Part shown: positions 43,521-55,210 of the stretch, piece after piece | Layout of the letters: each line of letters opens with the position of its first letter | How positions within the stretch are numbered: the first letter of the stretch is position 1 | Source of the DNA: Jacaranda mimosifolia | Taxonomy: Eukaryota; Streptophyta; Magnoliopsida; Lamiales; Bignoniaceae | Length of the DNA stretch: 64,000 bases | NCBI GenBank assembly: GCA_018894105.1 | Contig: CM032128.1 | Span: forward strand, 24,781,001 to 24,845,000 | Reading direction: 5' to 3' | The notes under the pieces: model-generated | Told to the model about the DNA's origin: nothing | The model's database searches: none | What the model saw: the letters and a program-made list of their open reading frames with translations, nothing else | Made by a program: the position numbers and the translations under genes

Positions 43521-45556
43521 AGCTATGTTTGGTTATGTTCTGGCATAATGTAACCGAACATGTGCCTTCATTTTCTCTCAAAACGTGTTCCTAAAATGCC
43601 CATATTACTCTTGCAATTTAACTAGCAAATGACCAAAAACCTTGGAGCCTTTGCACATCCATTTCATCTGGCCTAAAGCAGAATTTGTCCCATTTTCTAA
43701 CACCAACTTTCTCTTTTTCTCTCTTCCCCCCACTACTGAACAATATCTTCATTTCCTCCCCACCCCCTCTTCCAAAATCGACAACTGAACACTTCCTTGT
43801 TTATTTTTTGCATGAATAGAGTTGGTCAAATAAATCCTTGAATCTTTTATGTCAATCGACCTCTCGTTCTTTGTGCGTGTGCTACCCCATCCCAACTAGG
43901 TTTGGCTATTTTCTGGTTTTATGGGTTGGGTCCTCTAAGATCTGCTGCAATCCACTTTGATATGCATTTTTCCTATCATTTTAGGTTCATATTTTACCCT
44001 ATGTGGTAGATATGCTCCAGATTTTTTGATTTCTTTTCCCAAAATTATTTTAATCTGTATTTTTCAAAGTCACTTTTAGGTTGGGTTCTTCAGAAATATC
44101 AAATTTAAGGGTTTTTTCTAACATTAAGAGACCTTTTCTGAATCTAATTTGGAACGATTTTTTTGACGTTATGGGCTAGGGTTTTTATGCTCCAAATTTA
44201 GGCATTTCTTTTGTACAAATTCCTTTATAATTGCATTTTGCTTGGTGAATTAGGTTGGGCTATTTGAAAATTTCAAATTTAGAGTTTTTATTAACCTATG
44301 TCAACTTTTCCAACTTGTGACTGGTCTTTTGGATTGATTCACATTATGGGTTAGGGTTATTTTAAAGTCTGATGTTTTTGGGGGGTGTTTCCTAGAGTTT
44401 ATATTCTAGTCTACCTTTATTTATGATTTGGCAGTTAAGGTTCCTTTTCTATTGTGCTATTATTTACCAAAAAGATGGCATTCTCCTTGGTATGGCTTCA
44501 TTCAATACATGTGCATTAGAAGTGTATGTGGTACTATGTGTACAAAAACTGAAGATATATATCTCATATATTGGTAGCATGCATGCCTTTAATTTTATCT
44601 CCCTCTTTCCTGATTCATTTGATATGGTCTACCAGATACTTGAATGGTATTTAATTGCTAAGTCTTAATATTGAATGATGAGTATGGAAAAAAGGAGCAG
44701 ATTTCTATAAACTCAATTCCTATGGTACCTATTTTTGATTTTAACATGCTATACAGCTATATAAAACATGGTTCTCTATTGGTCAGATTTCTGTGTTCTC
44801 TTCCAAGTACCTACACTGTCAAGTCAAGTAAACTATGAGACTGCACTATTAGCTTTGTTGTACTTTTATGCTTAGAGAGTATGGTTAATTGAAGTCATAT
44901 TTATGCTTTACACATGAGTATGTTACCTATTTTGTTTGCATCTTTTAGTGGATTTACATATGTGTAAAGCATGCTCATCATTTACATATGGTTTTACACA
45001 TGTCAAGTTAGTATGAGTCCCCTACATTATATCTACCTTATGTAATATTTTTTCCAGCACCTATAATACATATTCAATAATGCTGCATTGACCAGTCCAA
45101 TGCACTATTTTAGCTACCTCCTCCTCATTCTTCCTTCAGTGACCTTTACATATATGGTCAGTTTATTTTATTAACACCACATCACCCCTTAAAATATTTT
45201 CCTCTTCTTACATGCATGTTCTCCCATCCACTTACATTCCTCTCACACCCTAAATGCTCAACTCCATATCATCTCTTTGAAAACGGCTTCTATTATATTG
45301 TCCTCGTCTAATAACTGGACCAATCTTGAGCTTCAAGTCCAGGTTTCTGCTGCACATACAACACACTAGGGGTAGCAATTTGGGTGGGTGGGTAGGTGGG
45401 TTGGGGTTGGGTTGAAGTAGGGGTATAACATTAATTTTCTCAACCTGAACCCAACCTAACCTGATGATAACCTGAAAGTGTATGTCCAGATAGTTTACAT
45501 TTTTCAAATAACTTCAAAAGCCAAGTTTACTAGCAACAACAAGTTACGTCAAGCCT
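43521..45556. other. Spacer with transposon scraps
   Basis: No gene recognised. 45368-45480 is a fragment of the GGGTTGGGT hAT-like repeat also seen at 26.1-27.1 kb. The AGCTATGTTTGGTTATG start at 43521 resembles a MITE end, but no partner was found. Confidence 0.4.
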
Positions 45557-46224
45557 TTATGTTGCTAAGCAAAATAATAAAAAGCCAACAAATATAGAGT
45601 TAATCCCCAAAGAACGTAGAGTACCATAGAGTAACTGACTACAGCTAATACACCCAACCAATATGTCATTAATACAGCTAATGAGAGCGCCAACAATCAC
45701 ACAAAATGAGCCCGTACCTCTTTGTTTATACCCCCAAAATGCATCCATATCAAATTTATTGTGCGCCAGATGATGAGTAGCCCTTATCTAATCATCCAAA
45801 CTCAAAACTGGGATTTCAGCGGCTGCCTCAAATAAAGATATTCTTAATAAGGAGTCCAAGTCAGGTCTCGGTGCTAGCTGTTGGATTGGTTTGTCAACTA
45901 TCGATCCCAAGGCTATTTTGGTGTCTTCTAGTAGTATCCCTATCATCTTCTCGAAGTCAAGGCTACATGGATCGACCCTTTTTCGCTTGCCATGTGAAGA
46001 TGACTTCTTTTTAAAACCTAATCCAGATGGTTGAGTGATAGATACGACATCATTTTCGGCATTAATTCTTGAGGTAAATTGAATCGGTGTCTCGACATTC
46101 TTGGCTGACTTCTCTCCATCATTACCATGAGAACCATGTAACAAATCCTGCACAGTATCAACTACGTCAAACGCTTACTCTCATGTATCTCGGTCATTAC
46201 CAAAGATCTCAACCGAACTACTGT
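45557..46224 (-). pseudogene. Myb/SANT-like DNA-binding protein (Harbinger-associated type), C-terminal fragment
   Basis: Reading leftwards from 46224: SSSVEIFGNDRDT with two stops, then AFDVVDTVQDLLHGSHGNDG (45788-46153 is open), then KKKSSSHGKRKRVDP, a nuclear-localisation-like basic patch, then EIPVLSLDD-stop-IRATHH and MDAFWGYKQRG. 'EIFGKDRATGE' followed by a low-complexity linker, a KRKR patch and an 'IPxLSxDDRxxA' tail is the usual layout of plant Myb/SANT-like (Myb_DNA-bind_3) proteins; PIF/Harbinger elements carry relatives. The DNA-binding half is not seen, and the region is cut by the solo LTR at 46225. Identification is by eye. Confidence 0.5.
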
Positions 46225-48410
46225 TGTGACACCCCTAATTTTGAAATCATAAAATATTAGAAAATGTGAAATCGATAAGTTCGACTAGATTTATTTTAGG
46301 TTTGGTTTAATTACAATCTAAAGAAATATTTATAATCGAAGGATTAAATTATAAATAAGAGAAGGACTTGATTGCATAAAATTATAAAATTTAGGGGGTC
46401 AATGTAAGTAAATTAAAAGTTTGAGGACTTCAAAATAATTAAATTTGGACTTAATTGTCCAAAAATAGAAAATTTTAGGGGCCAATATATGTAAGAATTA
46501 AGAGTTGAAGGGTATAATTGAAACTTATGGGTCAAATTGCAAGGCGGTTAGAAGTTTTGGGGTGAAAATGAAGTTGGTCAAAATCCTTAGGGTCAAAATG
46601 AAAAGGCTAAAAAATACATTTATATATATATATATAGGATGGAGGACAAAAGTTTATTTAATTCTCAAAATTGACCCCCACACAATCAACGCTGTGAGTG
46701 ATTAAGAAATGGTCGGGAAACTCAAATCCAATTCCATATGAACCTTTCTCTAATCATTACGAGAAAAACCATACCAAGAACCTTGAGAAAAACCAAACAA
46801 ATAACTAGTAAAGAGAGGGTGACGGTGAGCGGCGGTCGTGGTGGTGGTTATGCCACTTTCGACGAAAGGACGAGGTTGTTTTTTGGTGGGTTCTGGTCGC
46901 GGTAACATGGGCAAGTGAAAGGTGGGTTCAATTTGATGTTTCGACCTATGGCAATGGAGGAATTGTAGTGATGGTGCGACGGTGGCGATTAGGGTTCCCC
47001 GCGGTAGTTGACAGCCAAATTGGCAACGGCGCTGTGGCGGCAATTTCACATGAGATTCTAAATAGGATTTTGAGTCTATCTAAGCTGTTTCCAACTAAAG
47101 ATTGGATCTCGATTCGATCCAATTGGGTAAATTTCGTATTGAATGTTAATTTGGTCGATTTTTACAAATTCTAATTCAATATTTATTGAATTATGAGTAT
47201 TAAATTGTAATTTTAATTGAGATGATGAGTGATTTTGTAAGTCGTGAATGAAAAGGATTCTAATTCTAAGTTTGGTTAATTAAGAAAGATTGATTTAAAA
47301 TTATACTCCTGGACTTGACAATATAGTATGTTGTGAACAAAATATAGTTAAGCTTCATCTAAAGATTAAGTTATATAAGTATTGAAACGAAATGAATTAT
47401 CAGACCTTGACCGGATAAACTCATGAAACCCAACTGATTTAGGAACCTAGACCCTTACTATGTACTGTAAGATAAGTAAAGTGATGAATAGAGTTTTTTG
47501 GTGGTAGTTTGAGAATTGAGTTGGCCTAAGCACGTAAAGCTATTAAGACGGTTAAAACAATAAGACGATAAGTGGAAATGATTGGGCTCGAGTAAGTAAA
47601 GTCTTGTAATGCTAAAGTATCATGTAGTTGGAAGATTAAAAATATTTGAGATAAGATGAAATTGAACTCGAGTGTCAAAATAACCTTAAGTTTGATAAAT
47701 ATATTAACTATAATTATATTTAAATCAAAGTATTAATAGAATGGTAACTCGGGTTATCTTATGATAGTTCTCGATTCAACAAGGAAGTCAGGACATAAGC
47801 GACAATACGACTAGGAATTCATCTGCATTTGCCAAGTGAGTTTATACTCAATAGTATGAGATTTCTTTGCTGGGGGAACATATATACTTGTTATATATCC
47901 TGATTGCTTGATTCCTTTCAATCTATGTGTTGAAAATAGTATTCCACATTGCCCTTTATACTAAACGCTTCTATTGATATTGATTGATATCCCTTTAATT
48001 ACCTAAAACTTGGCGATTGTGTTGAGGAAGCTAAAAAGTGATTTCAAAATATTTGTTTTTACCGCTATGTCTATCTTGAAACTAGCCTAGTGCTGAATTT
48101 GTAATTTCGTGTTAACATAGAGACTTGACATGTTTGGTGAAATGTTGTTGAACGTGTTAAGTGACAATAGTGAAAGTGTTTAATACCCTTGGGGATGGGC
48201 CCTGGGATCAATTACGAAAAACGGCTGGGTGGAACGGACTGACAGTGATAGATCTTTCGGCCGATACTCATACAAAGTGTATATATAATCCCTACTCAGT
48301 AGGTCAGCTGGAGGTAACCACCTATGAGTGGGATCAGGCATGCGGCTAGCCTTGCCTAGTGATTGATTAGTTGTCCGAGCCGATCACTCAATACTTTGGA
48401 GGAATAAAGA
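46220..48410. repeat. Solo LTR, left part (TSD ACTGT)
   Basis: Begins TGTGACACCCCTAATTTTG at 46225 after the duplication ACTGT (46220-46224). It breaks at 48410, where the Athila-type element inserted, and resumes at 56365. Style (TGTGACACCCC start, GGGTCAAAA-rich leader, TATA-like TATATATATATATA at 46619-46636) is that of long chromovirus LTRs, related in type to the LARD LTRs. ORFs at 46505-46705, 46750-47174 and 48161-48349 show nothing recognisable. Confidence 0.8.
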
Positions 48411-49643
48411 TGTTAAGTTGCATTTTTGTCTTTTTATTCATATAATTTTCCCTTGTGATTAATAATAAAAATGATTAATCATTGGGTTTTAAATTTCTTT
48501 TTATGTCTTGCGAAGCAAATTGAAGATTCAAGATAAATACAGTTGGATATCGAGTTTTTAACGTGCTTGGAGTAAAGTCTGCATTCCCGAGGAGAAGAGA
48601 ATTGGAAGAAGGAAATAATTCGAGTGTGGACATATTTTGGCAGTTGTACATTCCTGGAATATTTTAATTTTTATTTCTTTAATTAGGATAATTTTAGTTT
48701 TCCTATTCTGGTAAGACTCTTATTAGTTTCCTAGTTGCATTAGGAGTAGTAGGCTATTTATAGAGAACTGAGTTTCTTTCATAGGGAATTTTTTTCATTC
48801 TTTCTTTTAGCATATTTTTAATTTCCTGCATTTTCTTCTTTCCATGACTTGCTAAACTCTTGTTTTAGCCTAAGGGATTATCGAAGTTTTGGTTCTTCAG
48901 TATTTGTGAGATCTAAATAGTTTTATTCGTATTTCTTATTTCTTGAGTACTTACTTATCTTCTGTTTTCATTACGATCATTCAAGTTTACTGAATTTAGG
49001 GCCCAAATTTGATAGCTTAGAATAATTGTTCTGTCAATTAGAACATTAAATCCGTAATTGTTTGATTGTTCTAATATTTGTGGCAAATAACATAGTTATG
49101 TGTGGTGACCACATGCATGATTTGTGTTATGTGGATAAATAATCTAGTCTAAATGAACCCCGCTTGTGTGTGTTTGTTGGCTAGGGCTGGGTCTTTCTAG
49201 TTTTTAATGCTGTTGATAAATTAAATCATATGAGCGTTTCTTTAGGGTTGTTTATTATTAAGGGAAATAACTAACGAGCTTCACTTACTTATCGAGATAG
49301 TAAGGAAAGATTGGTTATTAGGGCGTCCGAATAACTATAACCAGTCTATTCAAGAAAAGAGGAATTAATCTTTTCATCAATGATCAAATCTGAGAACCAA
49401 ACTGAGATTTTTACCTTAGGCTAGATTTCATTCTTATTGATTTCTTATTTTATTTGTGATTTATTTATTTTTAAGATTCTAGGTTTTCGTTTTCATAAAC
49501 CCCCCCCCCCTTTATTTATTTTATTTTGTAAACTTGAAAGAAACAAAATTTACCAGTCCCTATGGAATACGAACATACTCGCCACTGATTACAAATCATA
49601 CTTTTAAAGAGGAATTTATTTTTGTTGGATTTGACACCTACCA
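48411..49643 (+). repeat. 5' LTR of the Athila-type element
   Basis: 1233 bp, TGTTAAGTTGCAT to ACACCTACCA. It has about 80 bp near 48466-48545 that the other LTR lacks. CTATTTATAGAG at about 48754-48765 is a TATA candidate. Confidence 0.9.
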
Positions 49644-49648
49644 AATTT

Positions 49649-49666
49649 TGGCGCCGTTGCTGGGGA
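49649..49666 (+). promoter_or_regulatory. Primer-binding site of the Athila-type element
   Basis: TGGCGCCGTTGCTGGGGA, one base off the usual Athila primer complement (tRNA-Asp type, from general knowledge). Confidence 0.85.
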
Positions 49667-49695
49667 CTGGTGTCAAATAATTTTATTTCTTTTTA

Positions 49696-51140
49696 ATGCA
49701 TCAATTTTCTCGTACAGGTGAACTTCAATATGATCTTGAGATTGAGAAGACTACTCGTAGATGGCAGAAGGAGACTAAATTGCAAAAGATAGGCGAATCG
49801 TCACCTTTGGATCTCGACCTAGATACATTCAGCTTAGCTAGTTCTGGCGATTTTGAACAAGAGGAAATAATAGCCTGTGAAAGAACTTTAAGGGAGTTAG
49901 TTGAATCGGATTTGACTCAACAACCGCTTTGCATTGAATATTTGGAGTTGAAAACACCTTTAAGCTAAAATCTGGATTAATCCATCTGCTAACCATTTTC
50001 CATGGTTTGGAGAATGAAAATCCCCATAAGCATTTAAAGGCACTTCATGTTGTGTGCTCGACTATATCTGAAGAGCAAGTCAAGTTGCAAGCTTTTCCAT
50101 TTTCTTTAGCAGATAAAGCTAAAGATTGGTTGTTTAATATACCCCATGGCTTTGTCACTACATGGACGGAAATGGCAAAATTGTTTCTTGAGAAGTTTTT
50201 CCCTGCTTTACACACTACTAGCATTAGAAAAGAGATTAATGAGATAAGATAGAGAGGTGCGGAGAATCTTCACGAATATTAAGAAAGGTTTAAACAACTT
50301 TGTGCAAGCTGCCCACAACATGGTATTATTGAGTGACTTCTCATTCAGTACTTTTATGAAGGACTTCTACCAATGGAAAGGAAAATGATGGATGCAACAA
50401 GTCAAGGAGCCATAGTAAACAAAACTCCAAGTAAAGCTAGAGAACTGATTCCTATAATGGCTGCCAATTCCCAATAATTTGGATACTCTTGGGACCCTCC
50501 TAGAAGGGTCAATAAGGAAAGTAATTCATCTCTTGAGCGTCAAATTTCTACTTTGACTTCTCTTGTTCAACAGTTGGTTGTAGGAAATACATAATAAGCC
50601 AAAGTTTGTGGGATTTGTGCTAATGTTGGTCATCCTACGGATATGTTTCCTACGCTCCAAGAGGATTCCTGCAAACAAAATTATGCAGTAGGAAGATTCC
50701 CTGGACCACAGCAAAGAAAGTATTATCCCTACTCAAACACCTACAACCCAAGATGGATGGATCATCTGAATTTCAGTTACGAAGGGAGACCATAGAACTA
50801 CCAATACTTTCAACAAAAACTGCCCATTCCACAGCAATCATCCTCTTCAAATAAAGACATGTCTTTTAAAGAGATTGTTAAATCGCTTGCGACTAATACT
50901 CAGCAATTTCAACATGAAACACGAGCAAGCATTCAAAACCTAGAGAACCAAATGAGTCAACTAGCCACTGCAGTGAGTAAGATAAAATCCCAAGGAAAGC
51001 TACCCTCTCAAAAAGTTGTCAATCCCAAGCAGAACATTAGCACGATTACTTTGAGGAATGGTAAGTAGCTGAAGGAACCCAACAAAAAGACACGAGAAAA
51101 TACTGTTGTGGAAAAGGTGGAGAGGGAGATTATCCTACCC
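49696..51140 (+). pseudogene. Gag of the Athila-type element
   Basis: 49696-49968 and 50007-50252 give TLRELVESDLTQQPLCIEY, then ENENPHKHLKALHVVCSTIS, EEQVKLQAFPFSLADKAKDW, LFLEKFFPALHTTSIRKEIN. 50859-51068 gives NTQQFQHETRASIQNLENQM and NISTITLRNGK. These are the classical Athila gag segments in the right order. Stops at about 49966, 50251, 50278 and 50334 and one shift disrupt it. Confidence 0.88.
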
Positions 51141-51347
51141 TAGGATTCAGTTGAACATTCGCATGAATCTAATAGTAGAGTGACAAGCCCATTGGTTGTA
51201 CATCCTCCCTTTCCTAAAAGATTCGCTAAATCCAAAAAGCATGAAGAGGAAAAGGAGATTTTTGAAACTTTTCGCAAGGTCAAGGTAAACATCCCTTTAC
51301 TTGATACAATTAAGTAAATACCTCGGTATGCTAAATTCCTCAAGGAA

Positions 51348-51868
51348 TTGTGCACAAATAAAAGAAAATTAAAAGGTAATGAAAGAATAAGTGTGGGGGA
51401 AAATATTTTAGCAGTGATACATACGAAATTACCCCCTAAATGCAAGGACCCAAGTATGTTTACTATCCCTTACTCTTTATTGAATATTGGTCCTTTGAAA
51501 GAAACAAGAGTAGTTCTTCAACTTGCTAATAGGTATGTTGTCTATCCTGAGGGAATCCTAGAGGATGTGTTAGTACAAGTTAACGAATTGATTTTTCCTG
51601 CTGATTTTTATGTACTTAACATGTCTGAAGATAACTCTCCTAATCATCACAAATACTGTTGGGAAGGCCTTTCCTTAGAACCTGTAGGACGAAAATTGAT
51701 GTGCATGATGGTACACTCACTATGGAGTTTGATGGTAATATGATTAAATTCAATATTTATGATGCCATGAAATATTCTAGTGATGAGTCTTGTGTTTCTG
51801 TTGTGGATAATATTGATACTTTGACTCACAAAACCTTGAATTTGAATTATGATAATTTTGTGACGTGA
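51348..51868 (+). pseudogene. Protease region of the Athila-type element, active site deleted
   Basis: KRKLKGNERISVGENILAVI and PPKCKDPSMFTIPYSLLNIG, PLKETRVVLQLANR, LEDVLVQVNELIFPADFYVL are followed in another frame by MGRPFLRTCRTKIDVHDGTL. In Athila elements a DLGAS-type catalytic segment stands between 'FTIPC' and 'LGPLKET'. Here FTIPYSLLNIGPLKET is joined without it, so an in-frame deletion has removed the catalytic Asp. The frame also breaks near 51655. Confidence 0.8.
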
Positions 51869-52019
51869 TGAATAGCTACGTTAGAGCCAAAGACATTAAA
51901 GAGATGCGCTTTTTAGGAGCCGACCCAAACTTTTGATTTGTATTTTTACATTTTCAAAAAAAAATCTTTAATTCGCTTTATTTTTCTCTGATGCAGGAGA
52001 CATTTTAAATTGGCCTGTG
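51869..52019 (+). other. Deletion scar: post-pol tract directly after protease
   Basis: ATAGCTACGTTAGAGCCAAA, then a segment like the tail that follows pol in Athila elements (CGCTTTTTAGGAGCCGACCC). About 3 kb of RT-RNase H-integrase expected before it is absent. Confidence 0.6.
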
Positions 52020-52295
52020 GGCATAGTTGATTTGAAAGAAAAGCTCCCCAATCCACCCGTGTCCACGCCTTGTTCAAGGACCTTTTCTAGCATGTTGGAA
52101 TTAAATGACAAGGAAAGCTCTCCAATCTACCTGTGCCCACACCTTGTTCAAGGACCTCTTCTGGTACATTGGAATTATTTGACAAGAAAAGCTCTCCAAT
52201 CTAGCCATGTCCATGCCTTGTTCAAAGACCTCTTTTGGTACGTTGGAATTATTTAACATAAAAAATTTTAATCTACTAGTGCCCACGTCTTGTTT
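52020..52295. repeat. 74-bp tandem repeat, about four copies
   Basis: CCTTGTTCAAGGACC-type phrases recur at 52069, 52143, 52217 and, less well, 52289. Each unit contains AAAGCTCTCCAATCTA and GTTGGAATTA. Confidence 0.8.
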
Positions 52296-52329
52296 CATCA
52301 ACTCTCATGCCATTTAAACCATTTTCAGC

Positions 52330-52363
52330 ATTTTATTTATTTACTTATTTATTTTATTTTATT

Positions 52364-52435
<72 letters not shown>

Positions 52436-52470
52436 TATTAGTTTTATTTTTATTTTAACAAAAAAAAAAA
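52330..52470. repeat. TTTA/TTA low-complexity tract
   Basis: Long run of ATTTATTT followed by about 14 TTA units, then an A-run. It makes the spurious poly-Leu ORF seen in one frame. Confidence 0.9.
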
Positions 52471-52499
52471 CAAAAAAAAGTGAAAAAAGAGAATCAAAA

Positions 52500-54160
52500 T
52501 TAGAGGCTCTAATTTTCACTAACTATTCATCTTCTTCATCTCTCTATTCATCTTCTTCTCTAAGAAACCCACCATATTCACCCGCCACCATCTTCAACAT
52601 CCCATCTTCATCACCACCATTTTCACAAACCCATCATCATCTTCGGCCATCATCATCAACACAAACCCGTCACCATCTTTATAAACCCAACACCCATCTC
52701 CATCTCCCACATTCACCCATCACCACCTTTGACCGTCACAACCCACCACCATTTAATTTGACCACTACCCACCACCTGCTCCAACACAAACCCACCACTT
52801 CCATCAATAACCCAAACATGAAAGATAAACATCTGGCAACTCGTTCTCAATGGGCCAAGAGCACTTGGGTAACACGTCCACGTTCAATCGAATCTCTTCT
52901 GGAATCATCTCAGCCGCCAAGTACTTCCACTGTTATGTTTGGCCACATGCTTCATCCAGATTTCGATGTCGTCCTAGACTTGAAAAAGGAAAAACTATCC
53001 TTCCAACCACAAAATATGAGTTGCACGAGTCTCTCCAGTTCACCACACCTCATGAACATGATAGGTACACTGACGTTTGCTCTAGACCAATCATCTCCTA
53101 TAAGTATATTCACTACCCCACTCTTGAGACTTTAAATATTCGTGTTGATGTCGATCGGTTAATTTTGATGGCGCCCTTATTTTTCAATTTGTTATCCGGC
53201 ATATGTTGAATTTGTGCGTGAATTCTATACTACTTTTAAGTTTAACAAACTGACTGATTTTTCTCTTAATACTCCTAATGTGATTGCATTTTGATTAATG
53301 GGTCAAAGATTTAGCTTGTCTATATCTGAATTTAACTTGGCATTTGATTTTATCACACCTGATTATGCACAATCTGATGAATATTTGAACTGTAGATGTG
53401 ATTTCAATGCTAAGTTTGTGCCTCAAATACTTTACAGATCTTTGACTCAAAACACAGCTGTCCCTTATGATCCTAGCAAATCCAAAGATATTTTTCTTGT
53501 TGATCTTGCCTTGAAATATATGTTCATCGCTTTCTTGTATTTTCTTTTTTGGGTAGAAAGGATTCTGCTGGCATACTGTCAAAAGCTGAGTTTTATTTTC
53601 TGTGGGGCATACTTAACAATTTAAAAGTTAACCTTGGGTGTTGGTTAGCTACTTAGTTCGCTAGTGTCTTGGCTAGCAAACGTGCTTTAATTTTAGGATC
53701 ATTTATTACACATTTTTCCATACATGAGCACGTGATCACTCCTGATGATAACACGTTACATATTGCTTGTGATATGACACCCTAGGATTTGAATTGTTTA
53801 GAAGGGATGGGCCGACTTGGTAGATAGAATGGTGTGTTTTATTTTTGCTCTCCAAGACCCAGTATGTCACGGAAGCATCAGAGGGTTTTTGATTATGACA
53901 AAGGAATCTCACACACCCTGCTGCCGCTGAACCAAGGACTCATGATTATGATCTTCAGGCTCTTCGCTGCCAGCTTTCACGCATAGAGACCGACCTTATG
54001 GCCTATTTCGCTCATGTTGGTTTCTTACCCCCAGTTCCACCTAGTCGTTGAAGCTATGCAGATCTCGTCTCCTCATGGGAGCCCTTCTTCCACATTTTTT
54101 ATGCATTTACAATCTTAATTTGAAACATTTAGGCCAATGTTTGGTTTAAGTGTGGGGGAG
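52500..54160 (+). pseudogene. Athila ORF-1-type region
   Basis: A Pro/Ser/His-rich leader (52500-52810) precedes ATG 52819. 52850-53209 is open but not recognisable. From 53202 fragments match the Athila ORF-1 family that sits between pol and the 3' LTR and was once thought envelope-like: VEFVREFYTTFKFNKLTDFS, LMGQRFSLSISEFNLAFDFI, then KAEFYFLWGILNNLKVNLGC and GSFITHFSIHEHV. It ends with AYFAHVGFLPPVPPSR and stop at about 54048. Function is unknown. Many stops and shifts. Confidence 0.7.
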
Positions 54161-55210
54161 GAGAATTTGGATTCATTTTGCTTCAAACATGCATGAAATT
54201 GCTCTTTATTCTTCTTGTTTGCTTACAAAGTATGCTTTAGTTCTTGATTTGTTAATTTTTTCTCATTGACCTTTTGTCTCTCTTCGATGCTTGTCCCTGA
54301 GGTAATATTTAAATAATCGGGTTGAATTAGGACACATTGTAAGAACAACATGAGTAGTTAAGTTCTTGTTTATTGCACTTTGACTTGTTACCTTGTTGGT
54401 TGATTTAGATGAAAAATGTATGAGAGAATTAATGCATATTACCCTAATAATTTTCATGCATAGCAGGTTAACTTTTCTAGAGCTTGCCTTGATGAACATA
54501 TTTGGGTTGAATTGTTGAGTTGAATGTACTAAGACAATGAAGGTGATTGGGTTTGACAATTTAACCTCTCTCTAAAAACAAGGCGCACTAACTTGATTAC
54601 TCCGCTAATCACTCAAATTAAGTGATTATGAGTAGAGATAATAACCATCTAGGTTTGTGACCAGCTGAGTAACCGGGTGCATTCATCATCAATATCTGTA
54701 TTCGCGTAAAAGGTCGGATGACATTCTAGACAAATTGTGGCTGGCTGAGTAACCGGGTGCATTCATCACAATGTTTGTATTAGCGTAAAAAGGTTGGTCC
54801 ATGCATTGAATTTAGTGCCAAAAAAAAAAGAAATCGAATAAGGTTTTTCCCTTTCATCCTTTATGTTTTCTTGCATTCAACTTGCTATTCTTCCATGAAT
54901 ATGTGATATCGTTGCATGTTTTTATAGTTGTCCTTCTATGTCTTGACTTGAATTGAATTTAATGAAGTTAAATCCCTTTTACATGCAAGTTCGAAGAGAC
55001 TGCCAAGATGACAGGTTATTTGTGTGATTTATAAGAGTTATTTCTGTGAAGTGCATGTTCTTACTTGTGTCTTGATTCGGCCTTCCAAAATGTGATAATT
55101 TGAACTATTTGGCGACAAGTTAGAAATAGGAAGAAGGGTTTGTGAGAAAGGTCGATAAATTGGAACTATTGTATGCCTGAAGACAAGCATTGTCTAAGTG
55201 TGGAGGAATT
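54161..55210 (+). other. 3' untranslated region and polypurine tract of the Athila-type element
   Basis: Non-coding. AGTGTGGAGGAATT at 55197-55210 is the polypurine tract adjoining the LTR; a similar AGTGTGGGGGAGGAG at 54149 may be an internal one. Confidence 0.6.
54664..54800. repeat. 80-bp direct repeat in Athila 3' region
   Basis: GCTGAGTAACCGGGTGCATT occurs at 54664 and 54744, each followed by CATC and GTATT-GCGTAAAA. Confidence 0.8.

Noticed and set aside
46750..47174. GC-richer ORFs in the solo LTR as a captured gene
   Set aside because: GC-rich leaders with short ORFs are common in long chromovirus LTRs, and the region lies inside a single LTR bounded by a target duplication.
52290..53135. 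281-codon plus-strand ORF with a poly-leucine stretch
   Set aside because: The Leu run is a TTA/TTTA microsatellite, the next part is a Pro/Ser/His-rich Athila leader and no start context or homology supports a gene.
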